The position numbers and the translations under genes are program-made. Shown here piece by piece: positions 53,101-61,624 of a stretch of DNA of 64,000 nt. The notes beneath the pieces were generated by a model, which was given only the letters and a program-made list of their open reading frames with translations, did no database searches and had not been told where the DNA came from. Source of the DNA: Candidatus Dependentiae bacterium. Its GTDB lineage: Bacteria > Babelota > Babeliae > Babelales > RVW-14. The stretch covers positions 294,642 through 358,641 of the forward strand of contig JAFEAY010000003.1 of NCBI GenBank assembly GCA_018266175.1. The letters are read 5' to 3'. Positions within the stretch are counted from its first letter, which is position 1. Every line of letters begins with the position of its first letter.

Positions 53101-56100
53101 GTGAACGAAATTATATTGATGCAACAGTAATTGAAGCATTGCAAAATTCGATTGACGCATCACGCGAATTTTATAACAACCTCAACATCCTAACCGATGC
53201 TCAAACAGATAAGCTTGCAACCATTGATATAAGACTTGAACGACAACAAACAAATATCAAGGATCATGAAGCAATTAAGCTTACGATACACGACAATGCC
53301 GGATTCCCAAGTCTTCGTACACTTCTAACCAATTTCATCCTTCCAGACTTAAGTGAAAAATCGGCGGCGGCAGGAGCAATTGGCGAAATGGGTAATGGCT
53401 CATTTAAAATGTATCAAAAGGCTCAAGTTGTTCATGTTTTAACACGTACAACCAAAAATCCAAATTTATGTTATTTACTCAAAATTGAACCTGTCAGATC
53501 TCAAGGATCAGAATTGGTTAAAGACCTTGCATTAACCTGTTCGGATGTTTCATCATTAATTCAACCAGACTTTCATGGAACTTCTATTACCATAACGCTC
53601 CAAGAAGAATCGAGTGTTGCCACTGAGATGACGCTTGCAAGTACAATTGATTTTTTACACAACTACATAGGAAGCACCACCGCACATCTCACCGATGGAA
53701 TTCCTTTCAAAATTATGCTTCACACCAATAATGAATCTATTGAACTTAATAAAGATTCTTCAAAAGAAATTCTTGATACTTTTGTTAATTGCAATAGCAA
53801 GCCTATAATACGTGTTTTCAAAAGGGCTCAACAGTATCTTTCTAGTTTTATTACTACAGCAGGAATTCCATTCTGCCCACTCGATATATTTGCCACTGAG
53901 CAAAACCTTCTCCCCCCAAGTTTTATTAAACAGCTTGGAAATGGCTATATCATCGACTTTGCTCCTGGAACATATGAACCGGTACAAAGCAGAACAAAAT
54001 TGCAACTCATGATTCCAAGGAATAAAATTCGTGAAATTTTCTTAGATATTTTTTATGCGCAAGGATTAGAAAAAGCAATTAATGAGCAAATCCTTTTAGA
54101 ACAAGGAAATAAAAGCTCAGATGAATCATTTCTAAAAAATAATTTCACTCACTTTTTCAGCCGATGTTCTCTGTTCCAACTAACGCCCAGCATAAAGGAT
54201 CAAGAAATTTTTGATACAGCTCTGAGCCTCTTTCTAAAAAATGGAATTTGGCAATCCAATATTTTAGAATCAAAATTTTTTGATTTTTATAGAAATACAA
54301 ATCACTCATCAATGAGTTTTGGCGAATACCTCCAAGAAATACATAAAGAGCTCCTCAATGCGGATGAAAAATATTTTCAAACTATTCAATGTAACCTTTA
54401 TGCTGAATATCTAGCAGATATTAATAGCCTGTTTTCTTTACCAACCACAAATGAAAAAATAGCTGCTTTAGCTGGTCTGAAAACCAAATTTCAAGACAAC
54501 ATCACACGAAACCTTGCAAGCATCGATCAAGCAAGAGCATTATCACGCAGAGAAGTAATAAACACATGGGGGCAACAGAAGATAAGTCAAATCACCAGGC
54601 CAGACTCAGCGCTGAATGGAATACATCAAGGATTATTTAAAACTATTGTTATGAGTTGGATTAGTAGAAAAATGAACCCTCATAATTATTTCTATCATCC
54701 TGAAGTTCTTGCACAAGTATTCATAGACAATTTGACGGCCAAGGTAATTCCATCTCTCCTACAACAAAGTCAACAAGATTCCCCAAGCATACAAACAAAT
54801 TCTGTTGAAGCAAACAAACTGATTGCACTCCTAGACTGCGTGAACACTCTTTTTTGCTCTGAATATCTATCCCTATCAGTTCCTCAGCTTATTAATAACG
54901 GCAGTAAGTCAATTTCCTGCTTTTTTTCAAACAACCTCAAGAAAAATACACTAGGCTTCTACCAACAAAACAAAAACCAAATCACTTTAAATCATGAAAA
55001 TATCAATTTTATCGACATGATTACGCTTTTGGAAAAAATAAGATATTTCGATTCTGAAAAAAATTTGATTTCAGAAATTCAAAACGATAGCGCTTTTCAA
55101 ACAATGTATCAGCCAACTCTTGGTAAAGTTCCAGTACTCATTCACGAACTTGAGCATGCTCGTCGTTACCATCTTCTTAATCAAGATCCAGGAAAAGGTG
55201 GGTGTGAGAAACACGATGACGGCTATGATATTGATAATAATTGCCTAAAATTTGATGCTTGTGCACAGAGCTGGGCAGAGTATGCTTTTAAGAAGGGTCT
55301 CATTTTAAATTGGATTAAAAAAGTTCAAAATATTTTACGTCAAGACCCAGAACTCACATTCATTATCATCAACATTACTAAGAAATCGGATGATGACCAG
55401 ACTAAACAAATTATTGCTACACTGACAAATATTACATCAACACAAGCTCATATAAATGGATCACAAACTAATAAGACGATTGCCCCAAGGGTAATACCAT
55501 CCATCGTTTTAGAAGATGCTCCTATTTTCAAATCATTGAAAAAACTCAAAGCATTTTTAGCACAAGGCAACGATATTAATAAACAATATCCGATAATCAA
55601 ATTGACAATCCTTCATAAAGCAGTTACGGAGCAACTACCCGCCTACATCGAAGAACTTTTGAAAGAAAAAGCAAATCCAAACCTGCAAGATGCTGATGGC
55701 GACACGCCTCTTCATAAACTGTTTAAGACACCATATAGAAAATCAAGTAAAGAAATTGCAGAGCTGCTCATTGCATACAAAGCAAGCTTGGAAATAACGA
55801 ACCATAAAGGAGATACGCCTTTCCACATAGCCGCAACTCAAACCTCGGGTCTCTATACTCATTTGCTCAAGCTCTTACAAAATGTAAATATCCAAAACGC
55901 TCAAACAGGTCAAACTCTGCTGCATATGATCTCAGCTCTTGCTTCTGACAAATCAGATCGAGCATTATATCTACTCCTTGAAAGACAAGCTGATGTGACT
56001 ATTGCCGATGCTCAAGGCAATCTTCCACTTCACTATGCAGTTCAAAATAAAGACATCGATATTATAAAAAAACTTCTTGATGCAAACAAAGACGTCACTA

Positions 56101-57038
56101 TCAATGCAAAAAATAAGATTGGTAAAACGCCGCTCTTCTTTGCGATTCAATCAAATAACATTGAAATTATTGATTTCCTTATCCAGCAAGGCGCTGATCC
56201 AAATATTGTTGATTATCAAGGAAATAACATGCTCCATCATGCTTTTTCATATAAACTTACAATCACTGCATCGGTAATTAAACATCTCATTAATAAAATT
56301 AATAATAATTTTGTTAATACGCCGAACCATAATGGAGAACTCCCAGCACATATAATTTCACCGTATGAAGTTGAAGGTACCTTTAAACTTATTATGAACA
56401 AAACGAAAAATCTCAATGCTCAAGATAAATATGGTGATACAGCGCTGCATAATCTCTTAAAAAAACCTATTGCTAACAACAATAAACATTATAAAAATCT
56501 CAGCTATCTAGCTAATCTGCTTAATCGCAAAAATTTACCACTCAATGTACGAAATTGCTATGGTATTACACCACAACATTATGCTCTTGAGAACAATTAT
56601 CCTGAAAAATATCTCAATATTTTTACATCAAAAGAATTACTCGCTCTTCCTGAAGAATTTCACAACACACCACTTCATTGGGCTGCTGAAAATGGGTGCT
56701 CTGATTATGTTTGCGCACACATTGAAAGTGGTCAGTATCAGGTCGATAGCACACGCGACGGATTATCGCCGCTTCACCTTGCTGCATATCATGAACACTT
56801 GGATACGGTAAAAACACTCATTGGATTGCAGGCAAATATTAATCTCACCGATTCATGGGGACAAACAGCACTTCATTGGGCCCTTCTTGGTAATCATCAA
56901 AACGTTATTGATTACTTGTTAGAACAGGGAGCAAATCCTGATGCGCAAGATCATCTTGGAAGAAAACCTGATTTAGAAGGTAAAAACCTGAAAAGCTCAG
57001 AAAAACTTGCAAAGTTTTCGCTCAACCGCAACAACTAA
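50109..57038 (+). CDS. Giant exported protein: two GHKL ATPase regions, HELEH motif, ankyrin repeats
   Basis: 2309 residues from the ATG at 50109, which has ATGGAGG at ideal spacing; an ATG nine codons upstream lacks one. A signal peptide (MKLKHIFIFILAIQCMASLTG) leads. A first Hsp90/GHKL-like region has an N-box ITNACDACLD (about 148) closely followed by GKRGLGFFS (about 158), with a DSGRGM box displaced to about 303. A second has the normal order: EALQNSIDAS (about 1007), TIHDNAGF (about 1058), GEMGNGSFK (about 1092). Then VLIHELEHARRY (about 1675-1686) fits a zinc-peptidase HExxH. From about 1808 to the end are ten or more ankyrin repeats (TPLHKLFKTP, LPLHYAVQNKD, TALHWALLGNH). Together this suggests an exported chaperone-like ATPase or protease with a protein-binding tail; activity is not shown. 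Confidence 0.82.
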   Translation: MKLKHIFIFILAIQCMASLTGMKPDANQNIIHEKENKKRTLSESGLQASSNALEPLRSKSCTQHLEESLKNVRTTFSLTAIIEAHLASNDQEEQARELLNYLNNPATYHTQNPTRHALAQKWIRNATSRISPDETRFLTEIITNACDACLDPLHAIGKRGLGFFSIFNTLAWNATIEVKTSYYDINGQLQNYSMLFEKVENGNKEQSINVTFNYTQNTNCTGTGTTVCIKPALGNLISDSFLSKLTISSCKSLRFYTHVPIILKTEDVYGLEKSNFLINIGLSNNSNQAPIQVSLSPHKITVHDSGRGMPLWTALQDLLIPSQSLKNPPIKKIDSIIPIPKRAQALHHSSHFFMTANGVTIICKKLPIPLFNDQNQLQDLFIELPKWTSTTLALNEITISNDGLSDEEVFIKKMILATIQEVISGKNKDNQVLYALYQALDVWEKESSSTHIKGKFSKYLQDQLNQALKSERTFAAPLEFVPLYNKLFKHANDGITIIPVHPALVYNNYEPLEEHLMKLGRERLATPSRNPLKLLKQRGAAGELIFGLYVFCASNLTQASHLGLRTCIFIPESIFTEAKSEAELINRLLCSLPERRYQATAEIKSSRMQTLTAEQQQIFNSFCSQYHLLFEQFKLSPGTLSGSNQFAYSWTENVTAPLTSLVPNRQAITTRLMQDSLSFNMFQLILTTLNISPEIHQEIQSLHGTHLGGYRNLFNFGPQSLPYTYGAGDTKISCTFNGVTTHYCGMIAPLICMLDPEEKIYLHNIMQLQKKDFLEKISSSNRDRLLSSYQLHIPSSLGGTPLFFLGALAAKTNYNAQARELIKTIIDTVKGPEELAFITTILINLPETLFKHVLTPAGLETLKSVIHYYIQEKIEPITIKKFYAKLQLINHEKIQNILSFAAQEQASKSIERIFEKLMQGQADILESFSTLPPELTKQENKIPQEKTFLLSQLFETHCQNNNFSEALDQQDIETIIKQIQSSPRKELKKIEQCSEAGSERNYIDATVIEALQNSIDASREFYNNLNILTDAQTDKLATIDIRLERQQTNIKDHEAIKLTIHDNAGFPSLRTLLTNFILPDLSEKSAAAGAIGEMGNGSFKMYQKAQVVHVLTRTTKNPNLCYLLKIEPVRSQGSELVKDLALTCSDVSSLIQPDFHGTSITITLQEESSVATEMTLASTIDFLHNYIGSTTAHLTDGIPFKIMLHTNNESIELNKDSSKEILDTFVNCNSKPIIRVFKRAQQYLSSFITTAGIPFCPLDIFATEQNLLPPSFIKQLGNGYIIDFAPGTYEPVQSRTKLQLMIPRNKIREIFLDIFYAQGLEKAINEQILLEQGNKSSDESFLKNNFTHFFSRCSLFQLTPSIKDQEIFDTALSLFLKNGIWQSNILESKFFDFYRNTNHSSMSFGEYLQEIHKELLNADEKYFQTIQCNLYAEYLADINSLFSLPTTNEKIAALAGLKTKFQDNITRNLASIDQARALSRREVINTWGQQKISQITRPDSALNGIHQGLFKTIVMSWISRKMNPHNYFYHPEVLAQVFIDNLTAKVIPSLLQQSQQDSPSIQTNSVEANKLIALLDCVNTLFCSEYLSLSVPQLINNGSKSISCFFSNNLKKNTLGFYQQNKNQITLNHENINFIDMITLLEKIRYFDSEKNLISEIQNDSAFQTMYQPTLGKVPVLIHELEHARRYHLLNQDPGKGGCEKHDDGYDIDNNCLKFDACAQSWAEYAFKKGLILNWIKKVQNILRQDPELTFIIINITKKSDDDQTKQIIATLTNITSTQAHINGSQTNKTIAPRVIPSIVLEDAPIFKSLKKLKAFLAQGNDINKQYPIIKLTILHKAVTEQLPAYIEELLKEKANPNLQDADGDTPLHKLFKTPYRKSSKEIAELLIAYKASLEITNHKGDTPFHIAATQTSGLYTHLLKLLQNVNIQNAQTGQTLLHMISALASDKSDRALYLLLERQADVTIADAQGNLPLHYAVQNKDIDIIKKLLDANKDVTINAKNKIGKTPLFFAIQSNNIEIIDFLIQQGADPNIVDYQGNNMLHHAFSYKLTITASVIKHLINKINNNFVNTPNHNGELPAHIISPYEVEGTFKLIMNKTKNLNAQDKYGDTALHNLLKKPIANNNKHYKNLSYLANLLNRKNLPLNVRNCYGITPQHYALENNYPEKYLNIFTSKELLALPEEFHNTPLHWAAENGCSDYVCAHIESGQYQVDSTRDGLSPLHLAAYHEHLDTVKTLIGLQANINLTDSWGQTALHWALLGNHQNVIDYLLEQGANPDAQDHLGRKPDLEGKNLKSSEKLAKFSLNRNN

Positions 57039-57147
57039 ATAAACTTTCTGGAAAGTATGAAAAAATACTTTGAATTGAACGTTTAGCTGGATCTTTACAG
57101 ATTTTTATGGTAAAAATAGGAGCATAATCTGAAATTTTAAATTTTAT

Positions 57148-57224
57148 GCGCCTGTAGCTCAATTGGATAGAGTACCGGACTTCGAATCCGTTGGTTGCAG
57201 GTTCGACTCCTGCCAGGCGCACCA
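57148..57224 (+). tRNA. tRNA-Arg (TCG)
   Basis: Acceptor GCGCCTG pairs with CAGGCGC, the D arm has AGCTCAATTGGATAGAGTA, the loop CTTCGAA gives anticodon TCG, and the T arm has GGTTCGACTCC. CCA is encoded at 57222-57224. An open frame on the other strand (57022-57246) is only its antisense. Confidence 0.96.
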
Positions 57225-57280
57225 TCCTTATAGAAAAGCACTTCACCTTAACTCCTAAAACCTATATAATTAACGATAGG

Positions 57281-57540
57281 GGTACCTATAGCTCAGGCGA
57301 ATACTTTGAGGCTCTGCGCTTGCTCATGACTTCGCAATTCCTAATCGCTAGGTCACGTTTTTATCCAACTTGCCCATCAAAGCCTCGACAAAGTCGGAAG
57401 CCTGACGAGGGATCCTGTCCGCCGTAACTTTAACACAAGCTAAAAGCCATATTAGGCACACCAGCCTACGCTCTAACGAGCTACGTCTGGCAGAACCAAC
57501 CGCTTACATACGTAGACTGTCCGAATAAAACGGACTCACA
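57281..57540. other. GC-richer non-coding stretch between tRNA-Arg and the helicase
   Basis: About 260 bases clearly richer in GC than their surroundings, with several small hairpins: CCTAT...ATAGG near the left end, CCTCG...CGAGG around 57383-57411, GCTC-TAAC-GAGC near 57470 and GTCCG-AATAAAA-CGGAC near 57518-57535. No RBS-backed frame. It lacks tmRNA and RNase P core motifs. It could be an unknown structured RNA or a worn intergenic repeat. Confidence 0.4.
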
Positions 57541-57575
57541 CGCAACACTATTTCTCATTTTACCCTCGGGAACCT

Positions 57576-59627
57576 ATGCCAAAATACGATAAACCGGAAC
57601 AAAAAAGATCTTACAAAACATCTTCAGATCAAACAAAAAAATATGCGTCACACAAAGCCTCAGACTCAAGGCGCGATACTGGAAAATCATTTAGACCAAG
57701 TCGTGATTTAGATTCAAGTGGAGCTCCTGAAAGACGCGGGGGTCAACGTCGTGATAACGACAGACCTTTTGGCGCTCGATCATTTGGCGACAAACCATAC
57801 AACTCTGAACGGTCTTTTAATAAACCAGAGCATTCGTTCAATCGGCCAGAACGTTCAAACAACAGACCTGCTCGAACTTTTGGTGATAAGCCTTTCAACT
57901 CTGATAGGTCTTTTAACCGACCAGAGCGTTCATCTGACAGACCGGAACGTTCGTTCAATCGCCCAGAAAGATCAAACGACAGACCTGCTCGAACTTTTGG
58001 CAGTGAAGTTAAACCTGCTTGGGCACATAGAACTGAAGGCTCAAACCGCAACTTCGATTCAAGCGGCGCTCCTGAAAAACGTTGGGGGCAACATCGTAAT
58101 AACGAAAGACCTTTTAGTGCTCGCCCATCGGGTGATAGACCTTTTGGCGCTCAATCATTTGGCGACAAACCATACAACGCCGAACGATCTTTTAATAAAC
58201 CAGAGCGATCATTTGATAGACCGAATCGTTCGTTCAATCGACCAGAAAGATCAACCGACAGACCTGCTCGAACTTTTGGCAGTGAAGGTAAGCCTGCTTG
58301 GGCTAAGCGTAGTCCTGATTCAAGCGGTGCTCCTGAAAAACGTTGGGGGCAGCGTCGTGATAACGACAAACCTTCAAATCCAGAACGGTCAGCAAGCCGA
58401 CCAGAGCAAACTGCCGAAAAACCTGTTCGAGCATATAACGATACAAGCAGAACAACATGGTCAAGCCGCAGCCCAGGCCGCACTTCAACTCGTCCAACCG
58501 GCGGACAAGGAAGAGGTAAAACAGTTAAAAAATTTAATCCTTCAGACTTTATAAAAAAAGTTGAAGAGCAAGTAATATCAGCTGCATATGTCCCTAAGCA
58601 TGCTTTTTCAGATTTTCTTGTTGAAGAGCAAGTTAAGCAGAACATCATTAAACGAGGGTACACAACACCCACACCCATTCAAGATCAAACTATTCCGCTC
58701 TTGCTTGAGGGTAAAGACGTTATCGGCACGGCAAACACCGGCACCGGTAAAACAGCTGCTTTCTTGATTCCGCTAGTAAATAATCTCTTAACAAAAAAAA
58801 CCTCTCGAGTGTTGATTATTACCCCAACTCGAGAGTTAGCTGCTCAAATTCAAGCTGAACTTGAATTTTTCAAGGCTGGAACAGGATTTTCTTCGGTGCT
58901 CTGCATTGGCGGATTAAGTATTAATCTTCAAATTAATGTTTTAAAACGAGATCCAGAATTTGTCATAGGCACACCAGGTCGATTAAAAGATTTAGAACAA
59001 AATAGACATTTAAATCTGTCCAAATACAATTCTATTGTTCTTGACGAAGTTGATACAATGCTTGATATGGGATTCATTAATGATATGAAATATATCCTTT
59101 CAAGATTACCTGAAAACCGTCATTCACTCTTCTTTTCAGCAACAATTTCTCCTGAAATTAAGATGTTAATGAATCAGTTTTTACGCAATCCAGTTTCAAT
59201 CAGCGTCAAGACAAGACAAACCGCTGAAAACGTAAACCAGGATATCATCAAGGTCAATCCTTTAAATAAAATTGAAGTGTTGCACGATCTTCTCATTAAG
59301 CCTGAGTTTACTAAAGTAATCATCTTTGTAAGAACCAAACGATCAACCGATAAACTATCCAAGAACTTACGCGAGCGCGGCTTTAAGATTGCTACAATGC
59401 ATGGCGATAAGAGTCAAGCTCAACGCAAAAAAGCTCTTGCGATGTTCAAAGATAATCACATCAAAATCCTGCTTGCTACCGACGTTGTTGCTCGAGGAAT
59501 AGATATCGACGATGTTTCGCATGTTATCAATTACGATCTTCCTCAAACTCATGAAGATTATATTCACAGAATTGGCAGAACTGGTCGAGCTAACAAAGTT
59601 GGCCAAGCGCTTACTTTTATTGAATAA
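57576..59627 (+). CDS. DEAD-box RNA helicase with repetitive Arg/Ser/Pro-rich N-terminal tail
   Basis: 683 residues. The first 325 or so are low-complexity repeats built from SFNRPERS, DRPARTFG and DSSGAPEKRWGQ units, highly basic and probably disordered, resembling RNA-binding RGG-like tails but placed at the N-terminus. The helicase core follows: Q motif PTPIQDQTIP (about 361), Walker A ANTGTGKT (about 386), PTRELA, motif II DEVD (about 490), SAT (about 521) and motif VI HRIGRTGR (about 664). The protein ends 12 residues after motif VI, so there is no C-terminal extension. DEVD instead of DEAD is unusual but tolerated in the family. Likely a cold-shock or ribosome-assembly helicase. A terminator follows. 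Confidence 0.9.
   Translation: MPKYDKPEQKRSYKTSSDQTKKYASHKASDSRRDTGKSFRPSRDLDSSGAPERRGGQRRDNDRPFGARSFGDKPYNSERSFNKPEHSFNRPERSNNRPARTFGDKPFNSDRSFNRPERSSDRPERSFNRPERSNDRPARTFGSEVKPAWAHRTEGSNRNFDSSGAPEKRWGQHRNNERPFSARPSGDRPFGAQSFGDKPYNAERSFNKPERSFDRPNRSFNRPERSTDRPARTFGSEGKPAWAKRSPDSSGAPEKRWGQRRDNDKPSNPERSASRPEQTAEKPVRAYNDTSRTTWSSRSPGRTSTRPTGGQGRGKTVKKFNPSDFIKKVEEQVISAAYVPKHAFSDFLVEEQVKQNIIKRGYTTPTPIQDQTIPLLLEGKDVIGTANTGTGKTAAFLIPLVNNLLTKKTSRVLIITPTRELAAQIQAELEFFKAGTGFSSVLCIGGLSINLQINVLKRDPEFVIGTPGRLKDLEQNRHLNLSKYNSIVLDEVDTMLDMGFINDMKYILSRLPENRHSLFFSATISPEIKMLMNQFLRNPVSISVKTRQTAENVNQDIIKVNPLNKIEVLHDLLIKPEFTKVIIFVRTKRSTDKLSKNLRERGFKIATMHGDKSQAQRKKALAMFKDNHIKILLATDVVARGIDIDDVSHVINYDLPQTHEDYIHRIGRTGRANKVGQALTFIE
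57714..58400. repeat. Nested in-frame repeats in the helicase tail
   Basis: A long unit beginning GATTCAAG.GG.GCTCCTGAAA recurs near 57709, 58046 and 58315. Inside are shorter units encoding SFNRPER and RPARTFG. The repeats also open a 278-codon frame in another phase, which is not a gene. Confidence 0.75.
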
Positions 59628-59666
59628 AACTTCAGTAATAAGTCGTACTTAATTTTCATATTTCCA

Positions 59667-59713
59667 ATGGGTGTTCAGATGAGTAAAATCACTTGAACAC
59701 CCATTCTTTTTTT
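59667..59713 (+). terminator. Terminator of the helicase gene
   Basis: ATGGGTGTTCA and TGAACACCCAT form a perfect 11-bp stem with a 16-base loop, followed by TCTTTTTTT. Confidence 0.88.
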
Positions 59714-59799
59714 GATACTTCTCATAACCTAAAGTTGATGTAAGCTCATTTATTAAGCGTAACTATTTTTAAGTTTTATCTTACAAGGGAAAAACATTT

Positions 59800-60513
59800 A
59801 TGAAACTTCAAGTTTTCACAAGTATCTTACTAATTCAGTCTTCTCTGGTTTACGGATTAGATCCTGTTGCACACGTTACTCCATCAAATATTCCTGGATC
59901 AAATTTCACAATAACGCTTGATCAATATCTTCAAAGCAAGAATTTTTCACTATCTCCAACTCATTCAAAGATCAATGAAGGGTACCTAAGCCTTGCTCAA
60001 CAAGAACAATTTCGCCAACAACTAGCACAACATCCTCATATAAAATCGATTGCTGAAATTGGCTTAAATGCCGGGCATAGCGCAGAAAATTTCTTCCAAT
60101 CATGTAAAAATATTGAAAAGTTCGTTTCTTTTGACATCAACATGCATGCTTATACCAGTCATGCAGCTCAATACTTGCAAGCAAAATATAAAGATCGCTT
60201 CATTTTTGTTCCGGGTGATTCAAAGGTAAAAGTGCCTGAAGTAGCACAACTATGCACTCAAGAAAAAGATAAATTCGATCTTATCTACATCGATGGAGAT
60301 CATACTTATAACGGCTGCAGAATTGATATTGAAAATTGCAAGCAGTTAGCTCATAAAAATACAATCCTCTGGATTGATGATTGCAAATCCAAAAAAGTTG
60401 CAAAAGCGATAAGCCGATGTGAAAAACGAGGAATTATCCAAGTTATTAATACCCACGAATCTCGTGATCAACATGGTAAAAGATCTTGGGCCCAAGCTCG
60501 TTATCTTTTCTAA
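59800..60513 (+). CDS. Methyltransferase-fold protein with signal peptide
   Basis: 237 residues of the class I SAM methyltransferase fold (Methyltransf_24-like). IAEIGLNAGHSAENF (about 84-98) is motif I, VSFDINMHAYT holds the acidic residue that binds SAM ribose, and FDLIYIDGDHTY (about 162-173) is motif IV, followed by ILWIDDCKS. The N-terminus MKLQVFTSILLIQSSLVYG is a signal peptide, which is odd for an enzyme needing cytoplasmic SAM. Either it acts in a host cell or the segment is an anchor. AAGGGA lies 11 bases before the ATG. Target not known. Confidence 0.78.
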   Translation: MKLQVFTSILLIQSSLVYGLDPVAHVTPSNIPGSNFTITLDQYLQSKNFSLSPTHSKINEGYLSLAQQEQFRQQLAQHPHIKSIAEIGLNAGHSAENFFQSCKNIEKFVSFDINMHAYTSHAAQYLQAKYKDRFIFVPGDSKVKVPEVAQLCTQEKDKFDLIYIDGDHTYNGCRIDIENCKQLAHKNTILWIDDCKSKKVAKAISRCEKRGIIQVINTHESRDQHGKRSWAQARYLF

Positions 60514-60534
60514 ATTTGATATTTAAATTTAAAA

Positions 60535-60578
60535 GAGAGTGCTCAATAGCTTTCGCTCGATTGGGCACTCTCTTTTTT
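60535..60578. terminator. Bidirectional terminator, methyltransferase/arfB
   Basis: GAGAGTGCTCAAT pairs with ATTGGGCACTCTC (one wobble) around a short loop, followed by TTTTTTT on the plus strand and preceded by AAAA for the other. Confidence 0.88.
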
Positions 60579-60583
60579 TACTC

Positions 60584-61018
60584 TTAATCATCGTGAATAT
60601 TTTTACTGCGCATTTTTTTGATCATACCATGCCGCGTTTTTGAATCTAAGCGAGCTTTTTTCGCGCTTTTTGAAACACGCGTTGCCATTCGCTTTTTAGG
60701 TACAACAAGCGCTTTCCTAATTTCTTCAGCCAGTCGAATAAAAGCTGCTTGTTTGTTCTGTTGTTGGCTGCGCGATGCGCTGCTGTGAACAATCAAGTCA
60801 CCATCACTTGTTAATTGGGAAGCAAGCTTACCAAGCACACGCTCCTTTTGTTCATCAGTCAACGCGCATGAATTCTTAACATTCCAACGCACCGTAATGC
60901 GTGAGTCCGTTTTATTAACATGCTGGCCTCCTGGCCCACCAGCTCTACTTGTTGTTATCTCAAGCTCATGAGCAGGAATAACAATCCCATTTTTAATGGG
61001 CAAATCATCTTTCATCAT
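60584..61018 (-). CDS. arfB: Ribosome-rescue peptidyl-tRNA hydrolase ArfB (YaeJ/ICT1-like)
   Basis: 144 residues. Releases peptides from ribosomes stalled without a stop codon. TSRAGGPGGQHVNKTDS (about 23-39) contains the GGQ catalytic loop (30-32); the domain lacks stop-codon-recognition parts of RF1/RF2. The Lys/Arg-rich C-terminal tail (about 110-140) is the ArfB feature that enters the empty mRNA channel. AAAAGG precedes the ATG pair at 61018/61015. No tmRNA was found in the window, so the importance of this route is unknown. Confidence 0.92.
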   Translation of the reverse strand: MMKDDLPIKNGIVIPAHELEITTSRAGGPGGQHVNKTDSRITVRWNVKNSCALTDEQKERVLGKLASQLTSDGDLIVHSSASRSQQQNKQAAFIRLAEEIRKALVVPKKRMATRVSKSAKKARLDSKTRHGMIKKMRSKNIHDD

Positions 61019-61042
61019 AACCTTTTAATGTCGCACTCAAAA

Positions 61043-61234
61043 CTATAACCATTTAAATGGATTAATAACATTTCCAAGACCCTTACCAATCCCCTTACTT
61101 ACACCTTCTGTAGCGCCTTGCTTTATCTTTGAAACAGCATGTTCAATCACAACGTGATACAGTGTATAGGCTCCATATCCAATCACAAGGAGTGTACCAA
61201 TAATCAAAAAATACTTTAAAAATTTGTTCATCAT
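61043..61234 (-). CDS. Small membrane protein of unknown function
   Basis: 63 residues. One N-terminal helix (about 6-27, LKYFLIIGTLLVIGYGAYTLY) and a short tail with a Gly-spaced stretch (GVSKGIGKGLGNVI) ending NPFKWL. AAGGGAAAA precedes the tandem ATG, which supports expression. It lies 24 bases upstream of arfB on the same strand. No family recognised. Confidence 0.6.
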   Translation of the reverse strand: MMNKFLKYFLIIGTLLVIGYGAYTLYHVVIEHAVSKIKQGATEGVSKGIGKGLGNVINPFKWL

Positions 61235-61406
61235 TTTTCCCTTGATAAAAAATTTGCAGATAATAGCCCTAACATAAGAGGTATACCATTATTCCAAAGA
61301 TCATTTCAAGAAAGCGAATGTTGTGCTGTTTATACAAACACTTGCTGCTTAGTCTGGAATTTTTATAGCCTGTTTGAGTAACCTTAAAAAAATTTAAAAT
61401 TAAGAA

Positions 61407-61613
61407 ATGGACTCAATTATGAATAATGAACTCAAAAGAGGCGATACTTTTCATATTGGTGAAGTATGTGAAGAGTCTGGCGTTTACCGCTTAAAAAATT
61501 GCACCTGCACATCGGAAGAGCAGCGGGAAATTCCCCTTGCAAAAGGCCATCGGTTTCCACCATGTCGCAATTGCAAGGGTAGTGTTACTTGGGAATTTGT
61601 ACGAAGGGCATAA
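61407..61613 (+). CDS. Small Cys-rich protein, YjzC-like
   Basis: 68 residues, or 64 if translation begins at the ATG at 61419. The pattern G-D-x-F-x-x-G-E-V-C, SGVYRL, PLAKGHRFPPCRNCKG and a Trp near the end resembles the YjzC family of small proteins, whose function is not known. Five Cys (including PPCRNC) could hold one zinc ion. Ribosome sites are weak for either start, so the start is unsure. It converges with the RMD1-family gene. Confidence 0.6.
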   Translation: MDSIMNNELKRGDTFHIGEVCEESGVYRLKNCTCTSEEQREIPLAKGHRFPPCRNCKGSVTWEFVRRA

Positions 61614-61624
61614 AAATACTCTTA

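Noticed and set aside
57022-57246. 74-codon minus-strand frame reading LAGVEPATNGFEVRY
   Set aside because: It is the antisense of tRNA-Arg, a well-known false ORF type.
57225-57575. tmRNA or RNase P RNA next to tRNA-Arg
   Set aside because: No tRNA-like tmRNA ends, no ALA-type tag frame and none of the RNase P core words on either strand.
57718-58554. 278-codon frame overlapping the helicase tail
   Set aside because: It exists only because the DNA repeats are free of stops in a second phase. The helicase frame is continuous with a conserved core.
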